Notes: generated by a model not told the origin, from the sequence alone. A stretch of DNA of 64,000 bases from Sipunculus nudus (GCA_026874595.1 CM049319.1:20201601-20265600), one strand, 5' to 3'; shown: positions 10,975-23,410, numbered from the stretch's first letter. Numbers and translations are program-made.

Positions 10975-12170
10975 CATCACTGTAACATATGGTGGATGGC
11001 CAGAAACTGTCAACCCATGCAAGTTATTTCTACTTCCACTGGAGGCTTGCTATGCGTCATTTTGGATATTTACCCTGGAGTATCCCAAGGGACTAAAAAG
11101 ACCTTCAGGTTTCTTGATTTTGGGGTAATTGAATGCACCTCTAACTGCCCTCCCACTGTCAATAGAGCTGGTTGGTCAGATTTAATGTTTCAATGCTGCA
11201 TTTTCCTCAATAATATATCAACAATATAGGAAATATCAGTTAACGACTATTTCACTTTTAATATTCTTGTGTTTAAGTACCTTAATTAAATCAGGTAATT
11301 ATCTTATTATTTTTATGGAAAAACGTTTACATTTGCACCCTTGTTACAGTGTAGGCATTCTCTTCAACTCCCTCCAGGTTGAATTTAATTGATGCAAAAA
11401 CCATTTATTTACCAAGGACCTTTATTTTGGAATTCATTATTAGAAGCTTCACACAAAGTATATGCCTTTACTGTAGAAAGATTTGGTGACATATAAGTTA
11501 AATCCATTTCAATTGTTTGACTTGTGTTCTGACCATCTTTTACTTTAAAGATACCATTAATTTACAACACTATAAATTTATTGAACCACTTTTATCTATT
11601 TTTCAAAGATACATTATAAATAGATTTGGGTCCCATTTTTTAAAAGATCAGCAACCTTAATGAGATAACACACAGCATTCATAATAGTAATCATAATAAT
11701 ATTGCACTAATTGTCAAATTTTATATGTTTAGTTGGAGACGATTTAACTGCCATGCAGTGTGGTCAAAATGTTTAAATATGTTTGCTTCCTAATGATGCC
11801 TTTTGGAAGATCAGTATAATCTGAATAACTATATACATTAAGTACACGTGTTATACATGTTGATGATCTGTTGAATATTTCATACAATAAAGAAGTGGTG
11901 TGATATTATGTGTGAGCTTGCATTTTTAATGCCATTTCCCAAATTAGCCAAGATGCATTTCCCTCTGTGGATATCCTGATTTGATTTTCGGGACACTTGA
12001 CTGTCAAACAGAAAGTTACAACTCTATCATCATAAGGAGGTCTGACTTCGTTCGTAATATTTTTACTGGTAAACTCTAAAAAACATGTTATGAGAAACTT
12101 GAAGTACACAGATATAAATAAAGGGTTCGTCCGGAGTGACAAGACAGAAACGTTTTGAGAAAGATTATGG
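10975..12170. other. Downstream AT-rich sequence
   Basis: If the upstream exons are real, this begins with their 3' UTR. AATAAA occurs near 11886, but others are expected by chance. A 69-codon frame in another phase continues over 10928-11128 and is not preferred, because the exons do not join in that phase. Confidence 0.35.
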
Positions 12171-12548
12171 AAACCTGTAACAGTGTATAGCTCCAAGTGC
12201 AAAGCACTGTTATTTATCATAAAGTAACACTGTTTTGTTATTCTACATATCAAAGCACCGTGAAATAACGGTGCAATGCCCTGATTCCAGTTGAAAACAC
12301 TGTTTATTCACGTCTCTTAGCAATGTAAAATAACGGCATATTGTCCCGTAAAATAACAGATGCCCGTTATTTCCCGTGGCTAAGCACCGTTTATTTACGT
12401 ACCAAAGCGCTGTAAAATTACGGTGCAATGCGACGTTATTTAACGCACTGCGTTATTTCTTTGCACGTAAAATAACGGTGCATTGCACTGTCAACTTTGC
12501 TGCCAGTGCAAAGCACCGTTATTTTACGTGCAACTTTTAACAGTGTAG
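12171..12548. mobile_element. Hairpin-rich MITE with AAATAACGGTGC units
   Basis: A 370-bp block built from many direct and inverted copies of GCACCGTTATTTTACG and its complement. It ends in TTTTAACAGTGTAG, the inverse of the terminus seen at 4299. No coding sequence is present, and ORFs within it are repeat translations. The left terminus is unclear and may be a nested or partial second copy, because TAACAGTGTA there is in direct rather than inverted orientation. Confidence 0.7.
12461..12533. repeat. 30-bp near-perfect stem-loop
   Basis: Arms 12461-12490 and 12504-12533 are reverse complements with one mismatch around a 13-nt loop. The core arm is GCACGTAAAATAACGGTGC. It lies inside the MITE. 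Confidence 0.85.
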
Positions 12549-12779
12549 ACTTCCAATATCGTAATAGGACCCTTTAGGGGTATACCGGTAAGGGCGTATT
12601 GCTTTTTTAAAAGGATCGACCCCGCCTGAGCACCCAAATCCAATTGATGAAAATTCCAAAGGACCTCCGAGGTTTGCTGTTTGACTATATGGCTACCGGA
12701 TTATTCCTAACCCGGAACACAAAAGTACCTGAAATCTAGATGGCTTCTTACTCCAATTTGTGGATGATGGCGCGGTCTC
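12549..12779. other. Spacer between two MITEs
   Basis: No feature was recognised in this stretch. Confidence 0.4.
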
Positions 12780-12783
12780 TTAA

Positions 12784-13281
12784 AGGGGCCCAATCACCTA
12801 AAAAAGCATGTTGAGTTAACACGAAAAAAAGCTTCTTCGCTTTAAAATAAATATGTACCTACCATTATATTGCCCTTAAACCGTTTGCTTTCTCCTGTAA
12901 ACAAATGTAAAAAACAGTGGATCGGGCGCGATGAAAGATGTCAACATAAACACAGCGCGTGGCGCCGTGTGCATCTCTGTGCCAAAACACGTGTCAATCA
13001 GGAGATGCCCGGTCTGACTTAGCCCAAATGTATAATACATGTTACTGCCGACTGAAACACAGCGTGTTGCCCCTCTTAATCGGACCTCCAGTCACACGGC
13101 CTAGTTATGGTAAACAGAGTGTATTTACCAACACGCAGAGCCATAACATGGTATTAAACAGCCGTATACGAGGAAATGAGACCGTGTGCTGGGATGGTTT
13201 TGCTGGGAAACATTTGTAAAAAGCAAAACTGAACTGATAGTGTGAAAGAATGGCCATAATTTAGCTCCTGATTATGCCCCT
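12784..13281. mobile_element. TTAA-flanked MITE, copy A (498 bp)
   Basis: It begins AGGGGCCCAATCACC and ends in the inverse of AGGGGCATAATCAGG, and each terminus is immediately flanked by TTAA (12780-12783 and 13282-13285). TTAA target duplication is the hallmark of piggyBac-type transposition. The interior is noncoding, and the 86-codon frame at 12959 is not similar to a transposase. Two further elements with related termini are at 28276 and 42382. Confidence 0.7.
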
Positions 13282-13289
13282 TTAAGGCT

Positions 13290-15150
13290 TCTATAACGTT
13301 GAAGATACGGGTCTATTGGCTACTAAACTCTCTCTGTCCTCAGAGTACTTTCCTTTTGTATTTCCTTGCCCTTTTCACATCCTGACATCCCAAAAATTTG
13401 GAAAATGCTAACATTGGGACTGCCTTTAGCGTACAGACTAAAACCCGGATGTCACAAGTCGCGTGTCGCAGTAAATTCCGATAGGAATAATTACAAATCT
13501 TATCCTGTGATTTCTTCATTATCATTCAATAGCCAGTGGCGTCTACATACCATGTTATCCTTAGAATCTTTAGATCCTGGCTCTTTTCGTCAGTTGGCTT
13601 GAAACCGTGCCTAGCAGGTGAATTAATGCCTGGTGATTTAGTAATTAGACCCCACCCCCGTGTTGGCGCAAGTTGAGCTTTCATTTGCCAAGTAGAAGCA
13701 GATAGAAAACTAGAGACAGGTTGAGAACGGACAGGGATTTAGATGATCGATGTATGAAAGAAAACATCAGCGCAGGTTGTACAAGCAGTGCTCCCCCGCC
13801 AAACAATAGTTCCTGGCGTCTTCGGAGGTTTGTGTACTATATTTACGGCCTGTACAATTGTCAGGTACAGCTGGACCTGTCGACAGAAGGTTCGTGAGGG
13901 TGATGTGAATGTGATCCTTTTCAAACAATAAAGACATAGGTATGTCATGTTTGGTATCGTATACATCATCCAGGACATCTCATGATAGTCCTGATATATT
14001 TATGTGGTGATTATGAGAGTTTTGTCATGTGTAGTATGTGGACTCGTGTTTTATGTATCTAGATGCATGAATATGTTGTAATAAATTAAAAAGGCTTCAC
14101 ATAAATGTTCCAGAAAAGAGTCAAGTATAACTATAAATACGATATAATAACAAATAAACGCAGGTGTAAATCAGAAAATACCCCTCCATGCACCGCGGCC
14201 AATCCCAAGTTTGGTTATTCCTCTGTCATGCTTGGGGCATACTTTACCGTAAATTTTCATTAAAATTAAGATATTTTGTACACAAGCAAAATAATTAACC
14301 AGTAAAGTTATTTATATATTGAAACCGTTAATTAGGGTGACTTGTTCAACCAGTCTGATATACATCAAGGCCCTGAATGATGTAAAAGCAAAGGCACTGT
14401 ATATTGCAAATATAAATATAACTCTCTCACTCGAGATAACTGATGAAGCATTTATGAAATTCTTACATGTATAGACAGCAATGTATTTACTCTACTTTTC
14501 CAATCAACACGCCCATCCCACTCGAACCACAATTATCCGCCGTACAACAAATTTTACAAATGTACGTTTGCCTATCTATAAGCACCGAATAAACTTTAAT
14601 ACAAAGAATCTATTAATATCACGGTGGAATGCAACTCAGCCTGATACGTAAGAGACGAACGAGGTAAATCCAAAAGAATTTATGAAAATCAGCCTGATAA
14701 TTGATTCGGTAAAGTTAACCATAACAAGTCTGCTGATAGCCGGATCCGGGGTGGATCGGGGTGGCGGGGTTTGTTACAGTGTCGCTCCCTTATTAACCCT
14801 ACATGGTACCCCCTGCAGGACTCAAGTTGATATCTGTCACAGTAAGCTAAACAACAGGTGTCCATGTGGATCGTATTCTCAGCGAGTGATCACTGATTTA
14901 TATTTTATACAGAATGTTCCACAATTATTCTCACCGTGGGAGCGTTAAACTACCCTAGTTTGATACCCCACAGGTGGGTTTGTAATTACAAATTCCTTAG
15001 GACGGGACTTTTCGCCTCGACGTTTATTTGTACGCAGCACTCAAAAACATCTGTCGTACAACACTTCGTACCTAAAACGATAAACCAGACCCAAGGTTTT
15101 GTATAAAATATAACTGAACTGTACTTGCTGACCTATATATAGGCTATTAC
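13290..15150. other. Unique sequence, no gene recognised
   Basis: Contains only short overlapping ORFs and no recognised repeats. Local GC rises near 13650-13870 and 14740-14830 without an identifiable exon. Confidence 0.4.
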
Positions 15151-15154
15151 CGAG

Positions 15155-15757
15155 CTTTGCTACCCTCGCCAGAAGGGTATGCGTTCATCCTCGTTCGTGT
15201 GTGTGTTTGTGTGTTTGTTCACAATATAAGCACACAATCATGAACGGAATCCACTGAAGAATCGGTAAGATTTTGTTGTGGATCCGGAACATGATGTGGA
15301 TCCAGGGACGTCATTTATGAACATTCACAAATATTAAGTCACATATTCACAAATATTCAGTTATTTATGCACAAATGAACCTAGGAATATGATTTGAATA
15401 AGTGAATGCAAACGCAGGTGGGGAAGCACCCTTTTTCTTTGCTGTATCGGTCGTCGTTTAAAAGGGCTTAAGACATTTGTGATCACCATAGCTTATCATT
15501 ACAGGAAAACAGCTAGATACGAGTTTAACAGTAATACCACAGCGTATACTTCCGCATAAAAAATTACCCAGCTGGATGTGACCCTCTATCCGGATCCGAA
15601 CCAATTTTGGTAATCCTTGAGTATATACCATGCACCTTTCCACTTAGTTCCATGAAAATCGGCTCAGCAGTTATTGTATAATCCGGCAAACAAATAAACC
15701 AACAAAAAATCCAACAAACTAACAAACTAGACGACCAGAGGTCCTGCCCTTGCCGGA
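15155..15757 (+). mobile_element. Non-autonomous repeat of widespread GGATCCGGA family
   Basis: It opens with a hairpin (TACCCT..AGGGTA, 15161-15179), then a GTTTGTGTGTTTG run, a TGAACGGAATCCACTGAAGA block and TGGATCCGG..GTGGATCCAGG. It ends with CATGAAAATCGGCTCAGCAG and an AAACAAATAAACCAAC run before GAGGTCCTGCCCTTGCC. This order is that of a familiar dispersed repeat found in many marine animals (established pattern recalled, not searched). It encodes nothing. Confidence 0.55.
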
Positions 15758-15787
15758 AATGATGTGGAATTAGTTAAATGAATAAAA

Positions 15788-16710
15788 AAATAGGAAGAAC
15801 ATGAGCCATAGTTTGTGAAGATAGGACCAATATTGACAAAGTTATGAAGGAAATAAGATATTGACGAGTTTTAATGACCTGGACTTTGAAATTCGACCAG
15901 TTAGGTATAGATATATAGAGCTCCCAGAAACCGTCGCTATACATGTTATGTGTAAGTTATATACAAAGTGATTCCTGCAAAACTGTGGCTTGAAGAATGC
16001 TATTTGTAAGACGCAGCAACCAGCAAGAAGGCGAAACTGAGGACAACTGACAATCAGACATACATACTTACAAAGTGACACTAAAGTGAAGGGCCGTTTA
16101 CTAGACCATGTCAGGGAGAAGACCGGGGGGGGGGGGGGGACCGTTGGCCTATATGTCAATAATATACATAGGACTTCTATAAATCATTCCTATATACAAT
16201 ATGTGTAATTTATAAAGTGATTCGTGTAGATCTGTTGGCTGTAGAATGCTATGAATAAGACGCAAGAATCAGCAAACAGGCGAAATTTAAGACAACAGAC
16301 AGACATCCTGACAAATTGACACAAAGTTTTGACCAGTTGATTAGATGATGTTATGAGAAAGACAAGGGGGAGAAAATGAGCCTTAGTTAATGAAGATAGG
16401 AGCAATATTGACAAATTTAAGATTAAAATAAAATTTTTGACATTTTTCTATGACGTTGAGCTTGAACTTTGACCTATTTAAATAATACAAATGCGGCCGC
16501 CAGAATCGATATACGATATGTGTGATTCCTGCAAAACTATAACCTGCAGAATGCTATAGGTCGAGCGCAAGATCCAGCAATCATGCGAAACTGAGGACGA
16601 CCGACAAACAAAAAGAAAATACAGACAAAGTGAAACAAAGTTGAGACCAGTTGACTTGACCAGGTTATAGAGACCCAGAAGAAGAAAATAATAGTTTATG
16701 TAATGAGGTT
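15788..16710 (+). repeat. Three-copy diverged tandem array
   Basis: A block starting TGATTCCTGCAAAACT and followed by AGAATGCTAT..GCGAAACTGAGGAC recurs at 15969, 16218 and 16523, giving periods of about 249 and 305 bp. A second shared block, TAGTTTGTGAAGATAGGACC-like, recurs near 15810 and 16387 and in weaker form near 16690. A (G)15 run at 16125-16139 interrupts copy one. Minus-strand ORFs at 15842 and 16190 are the same repeat read backwards. Confidence 0.75.
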
Positions 16711-17990
16711 TACAGTTTAGTGTTTCGAGTGCAGCGCCCTATAGCGGTCAATTTCGAGAAATTGCTGTAGGACATAAGATCTATCAGTTTCAAGGTGAAT
16801 CCTTCATACTTGTGGCGACTAGGGTATCATTAAGTGATATCTCGAAATATCTCGTTTGACGAGATATTGTACGAGATATTGCGAAACTTAAATAAAATGT
16901 TGTAGTGCTAATTGAAACCTTGAAAAAATGACTCAAAGTTGTGACTCTAAGCCCTTAGTGTCACAGGGATGCTTGATAGCTGAGCGTTATGGCCCATTGG
17001 CACTTATTCAAGTCGGTATCTGCGTGGGAGGCATGGATTCGATCCTATTAAAGCCATGATGGATTATTCCTAGTGTCTTTAATTATAAGAGCGGGCATTT
17101 AAAGAGACGTGCTTTTAATTATCGGCGACGCCCAAGTTTACCTGGTGAGTGACTTCACTGTGGAATGAACAGGACATTCTTTGTGAAAGGCGCTTAGTCT
17201 ATCCAGGATGAACCGGTGACATTTTAATGTTCATATGCCTAGGGAAGCTGTTTAACCAAACACCTAAAGTAACGTATAGGGTTCTTCCGAAGAATGAAGC
17301 TTCGAAAAGATATAAATGAACCTCGCACCTGCGAGTTAAGCGACAGACTGGCACACAAAAGAAAACCCCTTGAAAGGACTCAGATTCCATATAGGCTAGT
17401 CTATAGGATGGCATTAGAAAAGGGAAATCAGCACCTTTACTGAAAAAAAATTTTTCAAAGGCTGACGTTCCAAGGTCCAAACACGGATACACCCAAGTAC
17501 ACGGTAAATCTCGGATACAGAGCAGAGTAAACAAAATTTAAATAACTTATATTATCTCTGTATTATTGCACGTCCTGCATGCACACAGACACACAAACAC
17601 ACATAAAATTTAGATGTTTTTTTTTCTTGTCATACGGTTAACCTTCATCTTCTCTTACACAGACAGGGCTATCTATCGGCTAGCATCCTAATTATCTAAA
17701 AGCTCCAGATAAGATTAGTGGCCACAACAGATGTATCAGTGGCCAGTCAGACCCCTGGCTTGAACTAATCACCCGTTTTGTGATAGACTAGTAACAAGGG
17801 GAGGAAGATGCAAAGAGGTCAGTGCTGACCCCACAGAGATACAGTTACTGTTAGAGTGCATGCCAACAGGAGAGAGAGAGAGACTCCACAACAAATAACA
17901 ATAGACAAATCAGTTAACCACACCTGAGGATACACGAACACGCACGCATATACACTTGGATGTTACATTATATTTGTGCAGGATTTTACA
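16711..17990. other. Mostly unique sequence
   Basis: Includes a fragment near 16975-17060 (GCTGAGCGTTATGGCCCAT) that resembles GCTGAGCGTCGTGACCCAT at 9161-9180, so a small dispersed repeat is likely. A GATA-type site (AGATAAG) occurs near 17708. No gene is visible. Confidence 0.4.
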
Positions 17991-17996
17991 AGAGCA

Positions 17997-18253
17997 TATT
18001 TATAGCAGGCTGCCGTGGAAACCTCCCCAGCATCTGGTGCTGGCGTCTTGGCTGTAGCAGAACACGCAGGGCTAAGAGTCTGCTGGTGTACAACGACGTG
18101 TTGGCCACTTAGTGTAGTCAAGTTCCTGAGCTGCCGGTATTACCGCGACCATTGGCGGCGTCTTCTTAGACTACACAGGATTATACGGTTATGTACGGTC
18201 GACTCCGTCTGATCTGCTGAATCAGTGCGAAAACTTCAAAAGTCATCAACAAG
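17997..18253 (+). promoter_or_regulatory. Candidate promoter and noncoding first exon
   Basis: A TATTTATA element (17997-18004) precedes a GC-richer 220-bp block that ends AACAAG|gtacgt at 18253, a good splice donor. Composition drops to AT-rich immediately after the donor. The 65-codon frame from 18015 ends before the donor and has no recognisable similarity, so a 5' UTR exon is the simplest reading. Evidence is compositional and motif-based only. Confidence 0.3.
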
Positions 18254-18259
18254 GTACGT

Positions 18260-19110
18260 GGACTTCGCCTCTATTTATTACATACACAATTCATTCAGAT
18301 TCATTATACAGATTTAATATTTATTAAATCTGAGGAATATTGAGAAGTGGAATTATAATGTTGATAAGTATTGATTTTTTCATTTAATAAACTAAAAAAA
18401 TGTGATGAAACTGCAGCAAATTTTAAAAATCAAGAGGTCACATAGGAAGACATCATTATTTACTTTATTAATAATAACATATTTCAGTTTGTGTAAAATA
18501 TTTTGCAGATAAAAACGCATATCATCTATAAAAACACGAAGACAATTCATACTTTAAACATGTAATCCATTGACATATTTGTAAATGGATTACACAGGGT
18601 AAATGGAGACTTCTGGCATACAGGGAGGGCACGTGCGGCCAAAAAAGCTGGTTCTCTTTGTTGCATGGAAATAAAAAAAAATCGTGTGTGCCTGTTCATC
18701 TGTCAATAATACCTCTTTCAAAGAGCTGATGGAAGCTTTAGGAAAGAAACTGCCATTTTTAGATAGATTAGTGAGCTAAGTTCATTAATAAATTAACCTT
18801 CAATCATAGGGCGTTTGTTGCAATGATAAATGCAACACTTGCCTTATAGGGAAACGTTATGCTCTTGGTGATACATATACGGGAATGTTTATGTAAGTTT
18901 TTAACCAACGGAAGGGACATAACAAATAAGATATGAGGTTTAATATTGGTCTACAAGGTGGCACAAGCCAGTGGGTATGATTAAATTTTATAAGTCTATC
19001 AAGTCAGACTTGAAATTTAATGAAAGATTATTATAATTCTCCTTAACGTTATAAACAAAATTGGAACTTTAAGATAGATCCATAAATCATACAGCTAGTC
19101 CATGTGGGAC
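18260..19110. other. AT-rich sequence, nothing recognised
   Basis: If the donor at 18253 is real, this is intron. No repeats or exons were detected. Confidence 0.35.
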
Positions 19111-19119
19111 ATGCCTTGT

Positions 19120-19216
19120 TACCATGGTGTCACGCACGATGCCATGTGCCTCTGTGGGCCTGTTTGGATCTTCAGTTTTAGAGGTGGTGAACGGCTAGTT
19201 AGACTTGACAGTGCGG
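19120..19216 (+). repeat. Diverged third copy of 127-bp repeat
   Basis: It shares GATGCCATGTG, GATCTTCAGTTTTAGAGGTG and CTAGTTAGACTTGACAG with the two closer copies at 20452 and 21128, but with more substitutions and small indels. Confidence 0.55.
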
Positions 19217-19515
19217 TAATTTTAAGAGCATCGTGTTACAGTGTTTATGGCTGTTACAGTGTCGGACGGGGGTCAGTATGAAGGACCATGTACAGCCTGT
19301 AACAATGATTCTACAGCAGCTGTCTATTTCATATCGTCCTCCACGGCAGGGGGTCGTCAGAGCTTTTTATTAACATACACACACGCCTTGTCCTTCACTA
19401 GGTTGTCTTCAATGCAAAGTACATACGGTGGGAAGATTTTCTATGCACGTATTCTACTCATCTATAAAGGTTTATAATGTTGTGTTCTGAAAGATATTTT
19501 GATAATGATGATGAT

Positions 19516-19541
19516 AACAATAATAATAATAATAATAAATA
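19516..19541. repeat. (AAT)n microsatellite
   Basis: A short ATA/AAT tract following a GATGAT stretch. Confidence 0.85.
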
Positions 19542-20451
19542 ACTCGAATCTTTCCGTCTTTTTTGTTTCGGATTTTCACAGCATCCGGGCAACATGTTTT
19601 CCGCACTTCCCGGAATTCATTTTTTTCGGAAATAGAGTGCTTTTTCGGTCAAGCATTTTCTGCGAATTCCTGTTGTTTGACAGTGGTTTTGGAAACACAA
19701 AGAGTGTTTTTAAAACATAGTAATACGGATACATAGTGGGTCTAATCGGCGGTACAATCAAGACAAATCAGTAATTGGTAAATATTCCCTAAGGAGCGTC
19801 GGTTCGTTTGATGTTGTGCATCTGGTAATTAGACCTTGGCCCCTGTAGCACATTTTCCGAGCGGGTTGGTCAGTTACACCCCGGGCAGCATGCACCTGTC
19901 TGGTGTGCGACTTTTATTTTGATATCGGAGAAACCATGTCGGAACAGACACGATCTGGGGGCAGGGACCCTTAGGGTCACCTGCGGGAAGCCCCCACGGT
20001 GTAACCTCGATAGCCTGTGCCCTGCAAAACATGGTGTATAGAAACGAACCTGTTGATGTTCTCAGGACCAAGTGTTGATCTGTCTAGTCCCATGTATGTG
20101 CGTGTATGGAAGGTGTTATTTTTGGTATTTTTTTAAAATCCAGAACAAAATACACTTACATGTGTCACAGATGTGTGTTTGTGTACTCTTTGTGGACTTC
20201 TATACATCCATAGAAGGGACACGCACACATACACACATAGTAATTTATAAGAAAGCTGAGGTAATGATAAAAGATTATAACCGACGCACGCAGATTTTCT
20301 TTTTTTAAAACTAATATTATTCTTATAAGCTAGATTGGAGCTGACCTTTTTAAATCAAATGCGGGATACAGCGTAAGGGACTAAAATAACGATTTTTCAG
20401 TATTAACATGAGTTTGTATATGGATTACAAACAACGCAGTGCAGAAAACGT

Positions 20452-20579
20452 CGGTCAAGAAGTCATGCATCTTGCCATGTGACTAGAAAGTGCAATGTGT
20501 GATCTTCTGTTTTGGAGGTGATAAAGGTCTAGTTAGACATGACAGGGCTGTCAGACGAGAAGGCACGTTTACCGCCATG
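20452..20579 (+). repeat. 127-bp direct repeat, copy 1
   Basis: It runs from GGTCAAGAAGTCATGCATCT to GGCACGTTTACCGCCAT. It matches 21128-21255 without indels and with about five mismatches (96%), offset 676 bp. The flanks are unrelated on both sides, so the boundaries are sharp. Confidence 0.9.
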
Positions 20580-20750
20580 CACCGCGAGCAGCGGCACTGT
20601 TTGGAGGGCTACTATAATTACCGACTCTATCCGGGGGCATTACTAACGTGAAGATTCGTAATATGTTGAGAAAACAGACACGGATTCAATTACTGTAAGG
20701 TTCCGGCCCGCCAGAACGCCACCTCCCTTCCATTTACCCTTCTAACCCCG

Positions 20751-20760
20751 GTATATATAG
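20751..20760 (+). promoter_or_regulatory. TATA-like GGTATATATAGGG
   Basis: A TATA element in a GC-rich local context (CCCCGGTATATATAGGG), about 180 bp upstream of the exon-like block at 20931. Placement suits a promoter with a short first exon, but this is weak evidence. Confidence 0.2.
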
Positions 20761-20930
20761 GGTACAAAAGGTAACCTACCAGCGCCGCTCAAAGACATCA
20801 TTTATGTAAAAATAATATAAACGAATAACGGGTATTGCATCGGAGTGAAGGATTCCTGTCTCACGCTTAGTCTTAACAACATTATGTGCACTGCTTCTCT
20901 TGGATATATTTTATATATATATTCTTGCAG

Positions 20931-21045
20931 GCTCATGGATTATGGTAAAGTGTATATATTACAAAGAGATACATTAATAATGCTGGCCGATTACATGAAT
21001 TATGCTTTCATTCAAAGATTCATAAAGATTCACGGTTTACATCAG
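20931..21045 (+). CDS. Exon-like block between the 127-bp repeats
   Basis: An open block with a good acceptor (tattcttgcag|) and a strong donor (CATCAG|gtatgt). One nucleotide plus 38 codons read without a stop, containing MDYGKVYILQRDTLIM and ending in phase 0. The next acceptor (ttttgtatttcag| at 21312) would add two codons and a TAG. Taken alone, the ORF from the ATG at 20935 would give a 39-residue peptide. More likely it is one internal or terminal exon of a larger gene. I recognise no domain. Confidence 0.3.
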
Positions 21046-21127
21046 GTATGTAAGCAAACATACTGTTTTTGGGTTACACGAATCATTACATGATATCCTT
21101 TTTTTCTTACAATTAATTTAAAAATTT

Positions 21128-21255
21128 TGGTCAAGAAGTCATGCATCTTGCCACGTGAATAGTAAGTGCAATGTGTGATCTTCTGTTTTGGAGGTGATAA
21201 AGGTCTAGTTAGATATGACAGGGCTGTCAGAAGAGAAGGCACGTTTACCGCCATA
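21128..21255 (+). repeat. 127-bp direct repeat, copy 2
   Basis: See the copy at 20452. It includes the GATCTTCTGTTTTGGAGGTG block and ends at the same base. Together the two copies bracket the exon-like block at 20931-21045. Confidence 0.9.
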
Positions 21256-21259
21256 ATTC

Positions 21260-23190
21260 GTATTATCTGTAATATTTCCATCAAAATAACTGTGATAGGT
21301 TTTGTATTTCAGCATTTATAGCGATCACACACACACATACACACATATATAATACTACTTATCCTGGGATTAAAATGTACATGTATTTCCACTTTATCTA
21401 AAAATACTGCGATGTATACATGTTAATTATGTTGGTATATAATATTACATTTTAAACATCCATCCTGCACCATTCGATTATTTTTTGTTTACGAATATAA
21501 ACTGCCCTTGTTTATTTTTTTTATCTAAAATTCGTTTAACCTATTTATCTTGTCTTTTATTTAACCTAAGAACTACAAATAAAAGTCAGAATTGGTTTGT
21601 GACAAGCTCAGACCTTTATATACATGTACTTACCTGCAAAACTATAAGTCCATGAAAAAATATATAGCTTTTATTATAACTTTAATTCTTTAAATGTCAG
21701 CAAGAGTTTAAATCCAATTGGTTTAATCTGTATCATGAGCAGTTACTGGATACACACCATGTTAATGGTGCCATATATATACAGGTGCTAAATATATAAA
21801 AAAGAAGAATATTTGGGGTGCAACGAGTGCAAGGCTTCATATATTATAGACAGTCCATCGCGCAGGGTCTGATTCTCTTTTGAACATAATGCTTATATCC
21901 AATTTACTTTAATACGCTTGTACTTACACAAGCGCAGCATGCTGGTAAGCCTATCATTGTCGTAAATCTGAAAATTGCACACAGGTCATTACCAACGCCT
22001 TTAAAATAACACTCAGACCTACCCCAGGCAGCGGTTTCCCAGATGGAATTTTCAAGGAAAGCTGAGGTAAGTATTTTGGCAGAATACATGTATAAGATGC
22101 TTGTGGCTAACCGACAGCTGAACTGGCAATAAACAGGAAGAACGGAGCAAACCCGCTGACCTGTCTAATAAAAACTGGACACCTCCAATGTCAAGACTTA
22201 ATCGTCCAACCAAAGACACCACGTTTTAACAACTTATTTACGTCTGAGAGCACTAAAAATGGACTTCAAGAACTGGTACAATATACAGGCCTACCGCAGG
22301 GTATAGCTGTTTTCAATGGCGCTCCGCCAGGCGCTCGGAGAGACACCTGTTCTTGCGTTGTATCGAGAGCGCTTGCTTGGCTAACGTTACGCCGTAGAGA
22401 TACGACTGTTGATATATCCAACACCTTTAGTAATAATATTACTGTCAAACCCGATAGCCGGGAAATAATCAAGTGTCAACCCAAAGAAAACAAACAGGAA
22501 ACAACCATATTATAATCCATACATCTTTTATATAAAAATATATGCATGGGAACGGACATGCATATATATATAAGCTTGACACACTCTGTTCACCAAGTGG
22601 GCGATATTATAAGAACCACAGAACCCATACCTTTATGCCATTCTAGCCAATCTTATATTGTGCTATCCTAATTTAACTGCGTATTCTATGAAAATATATC
22701 ACAATCCGCTAAAAAACCTTTGTTCGTCTTTCAAACCTGTCATGTTCGCCCGTGTCCCCTATCATCTTAATCCTGGCATTCTTAGAAAGTTTAGGGTTTG
22801 TCTGCTCAAGTCATATATAACCATGTCTTTGGCATGTTTGCAGATGAAAAGAAAAATATTACGAGCAACAAGCCAACTAGTGTATACTATAATGTCCTTC
22901 AAAAGATCAGCAGGGATGCAGTCGAGACTAAAATACAGAGACCATGCAAGGGTGTCTGGTTCGAGACCGAAACCCGCAATTTTCTTTTCTCATGAGCGAA
23001 ATCTATACACCGCTGATATACATGGAACATTGGTTGTAAGATAAGCAACTCTTGATTTTCGAATCGGATAATTGGTAGAGGTATATGCAAATCAAATGTA
23101 TATGCAGAAAAAGAGCTCTGCTTCCATAACCATGCCGTCAGGAGTACTCGCACGATTCCATCAAAAACTGAATCAAATTTGTTTGGTGAA
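21260..23190. other. Mostly unique sequence with a few chance ORFs
   Basis: An open segment 21996-22066 has plausible splice borders (cacacag| .. GAG|gtaagt), but its best frame ends in TGA at the donor. A 128-codon frame at 22658-23044 has no recognisable motif and no supporting features. Neither is called a gene. Confidence 0.35.
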
Positions 23191-23197
23191 GAGGGAA

Positions 23198-23209
23198 GGG
23201 GGGGGGGGG
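23198..23209. repeat. (G)12 homopolymer
   Basis: A G run within a GGAAGGG context. Confidence 0.9.
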
Positions 23210-23408
23210 AGGATTTCTGTATAAATAAGGTCGATTATTGGTATATTGGTTGGTTTTGGCACAAGATGCCGAGGAGGCATGCACTGAAATGTTAATAATT
23301 TTTTTTGCGGGAGGTAACTGCCTCCATTTTTTAATGCTTTTTAAGTATACCATGCATCTGTAGAATTCCATTTTGATTTCGGGCTTCATAACAGGGAGGG
23401 TCAGGGAA

Positions 23409-23410
<2 letters not shown>

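Noticed and set aside
10877-11128. 83-codon frame with a hydrophobic start
   Set aside because: Its phase does not match the splice-consistent frame of the exon-like blocks. Overlapping frames in this AT-rich region are expected by chance.
18140-18165. rRNA-like string GGTATTACCGCG
   Set aside because: A short match to a universal small-subunit primer region without any flanking rRNA similarity. Chance.
21996-22066. Exon with good acceptor and GAG|gtaagt donor
   Set aside because: The only open frame terminates in TGA at the donor and no partner exon was found.
22658-23044. 128-codon ORF
   Set aside because: No recognisable domain, promoter, splice context or codon bias. A second frame overlaps it.
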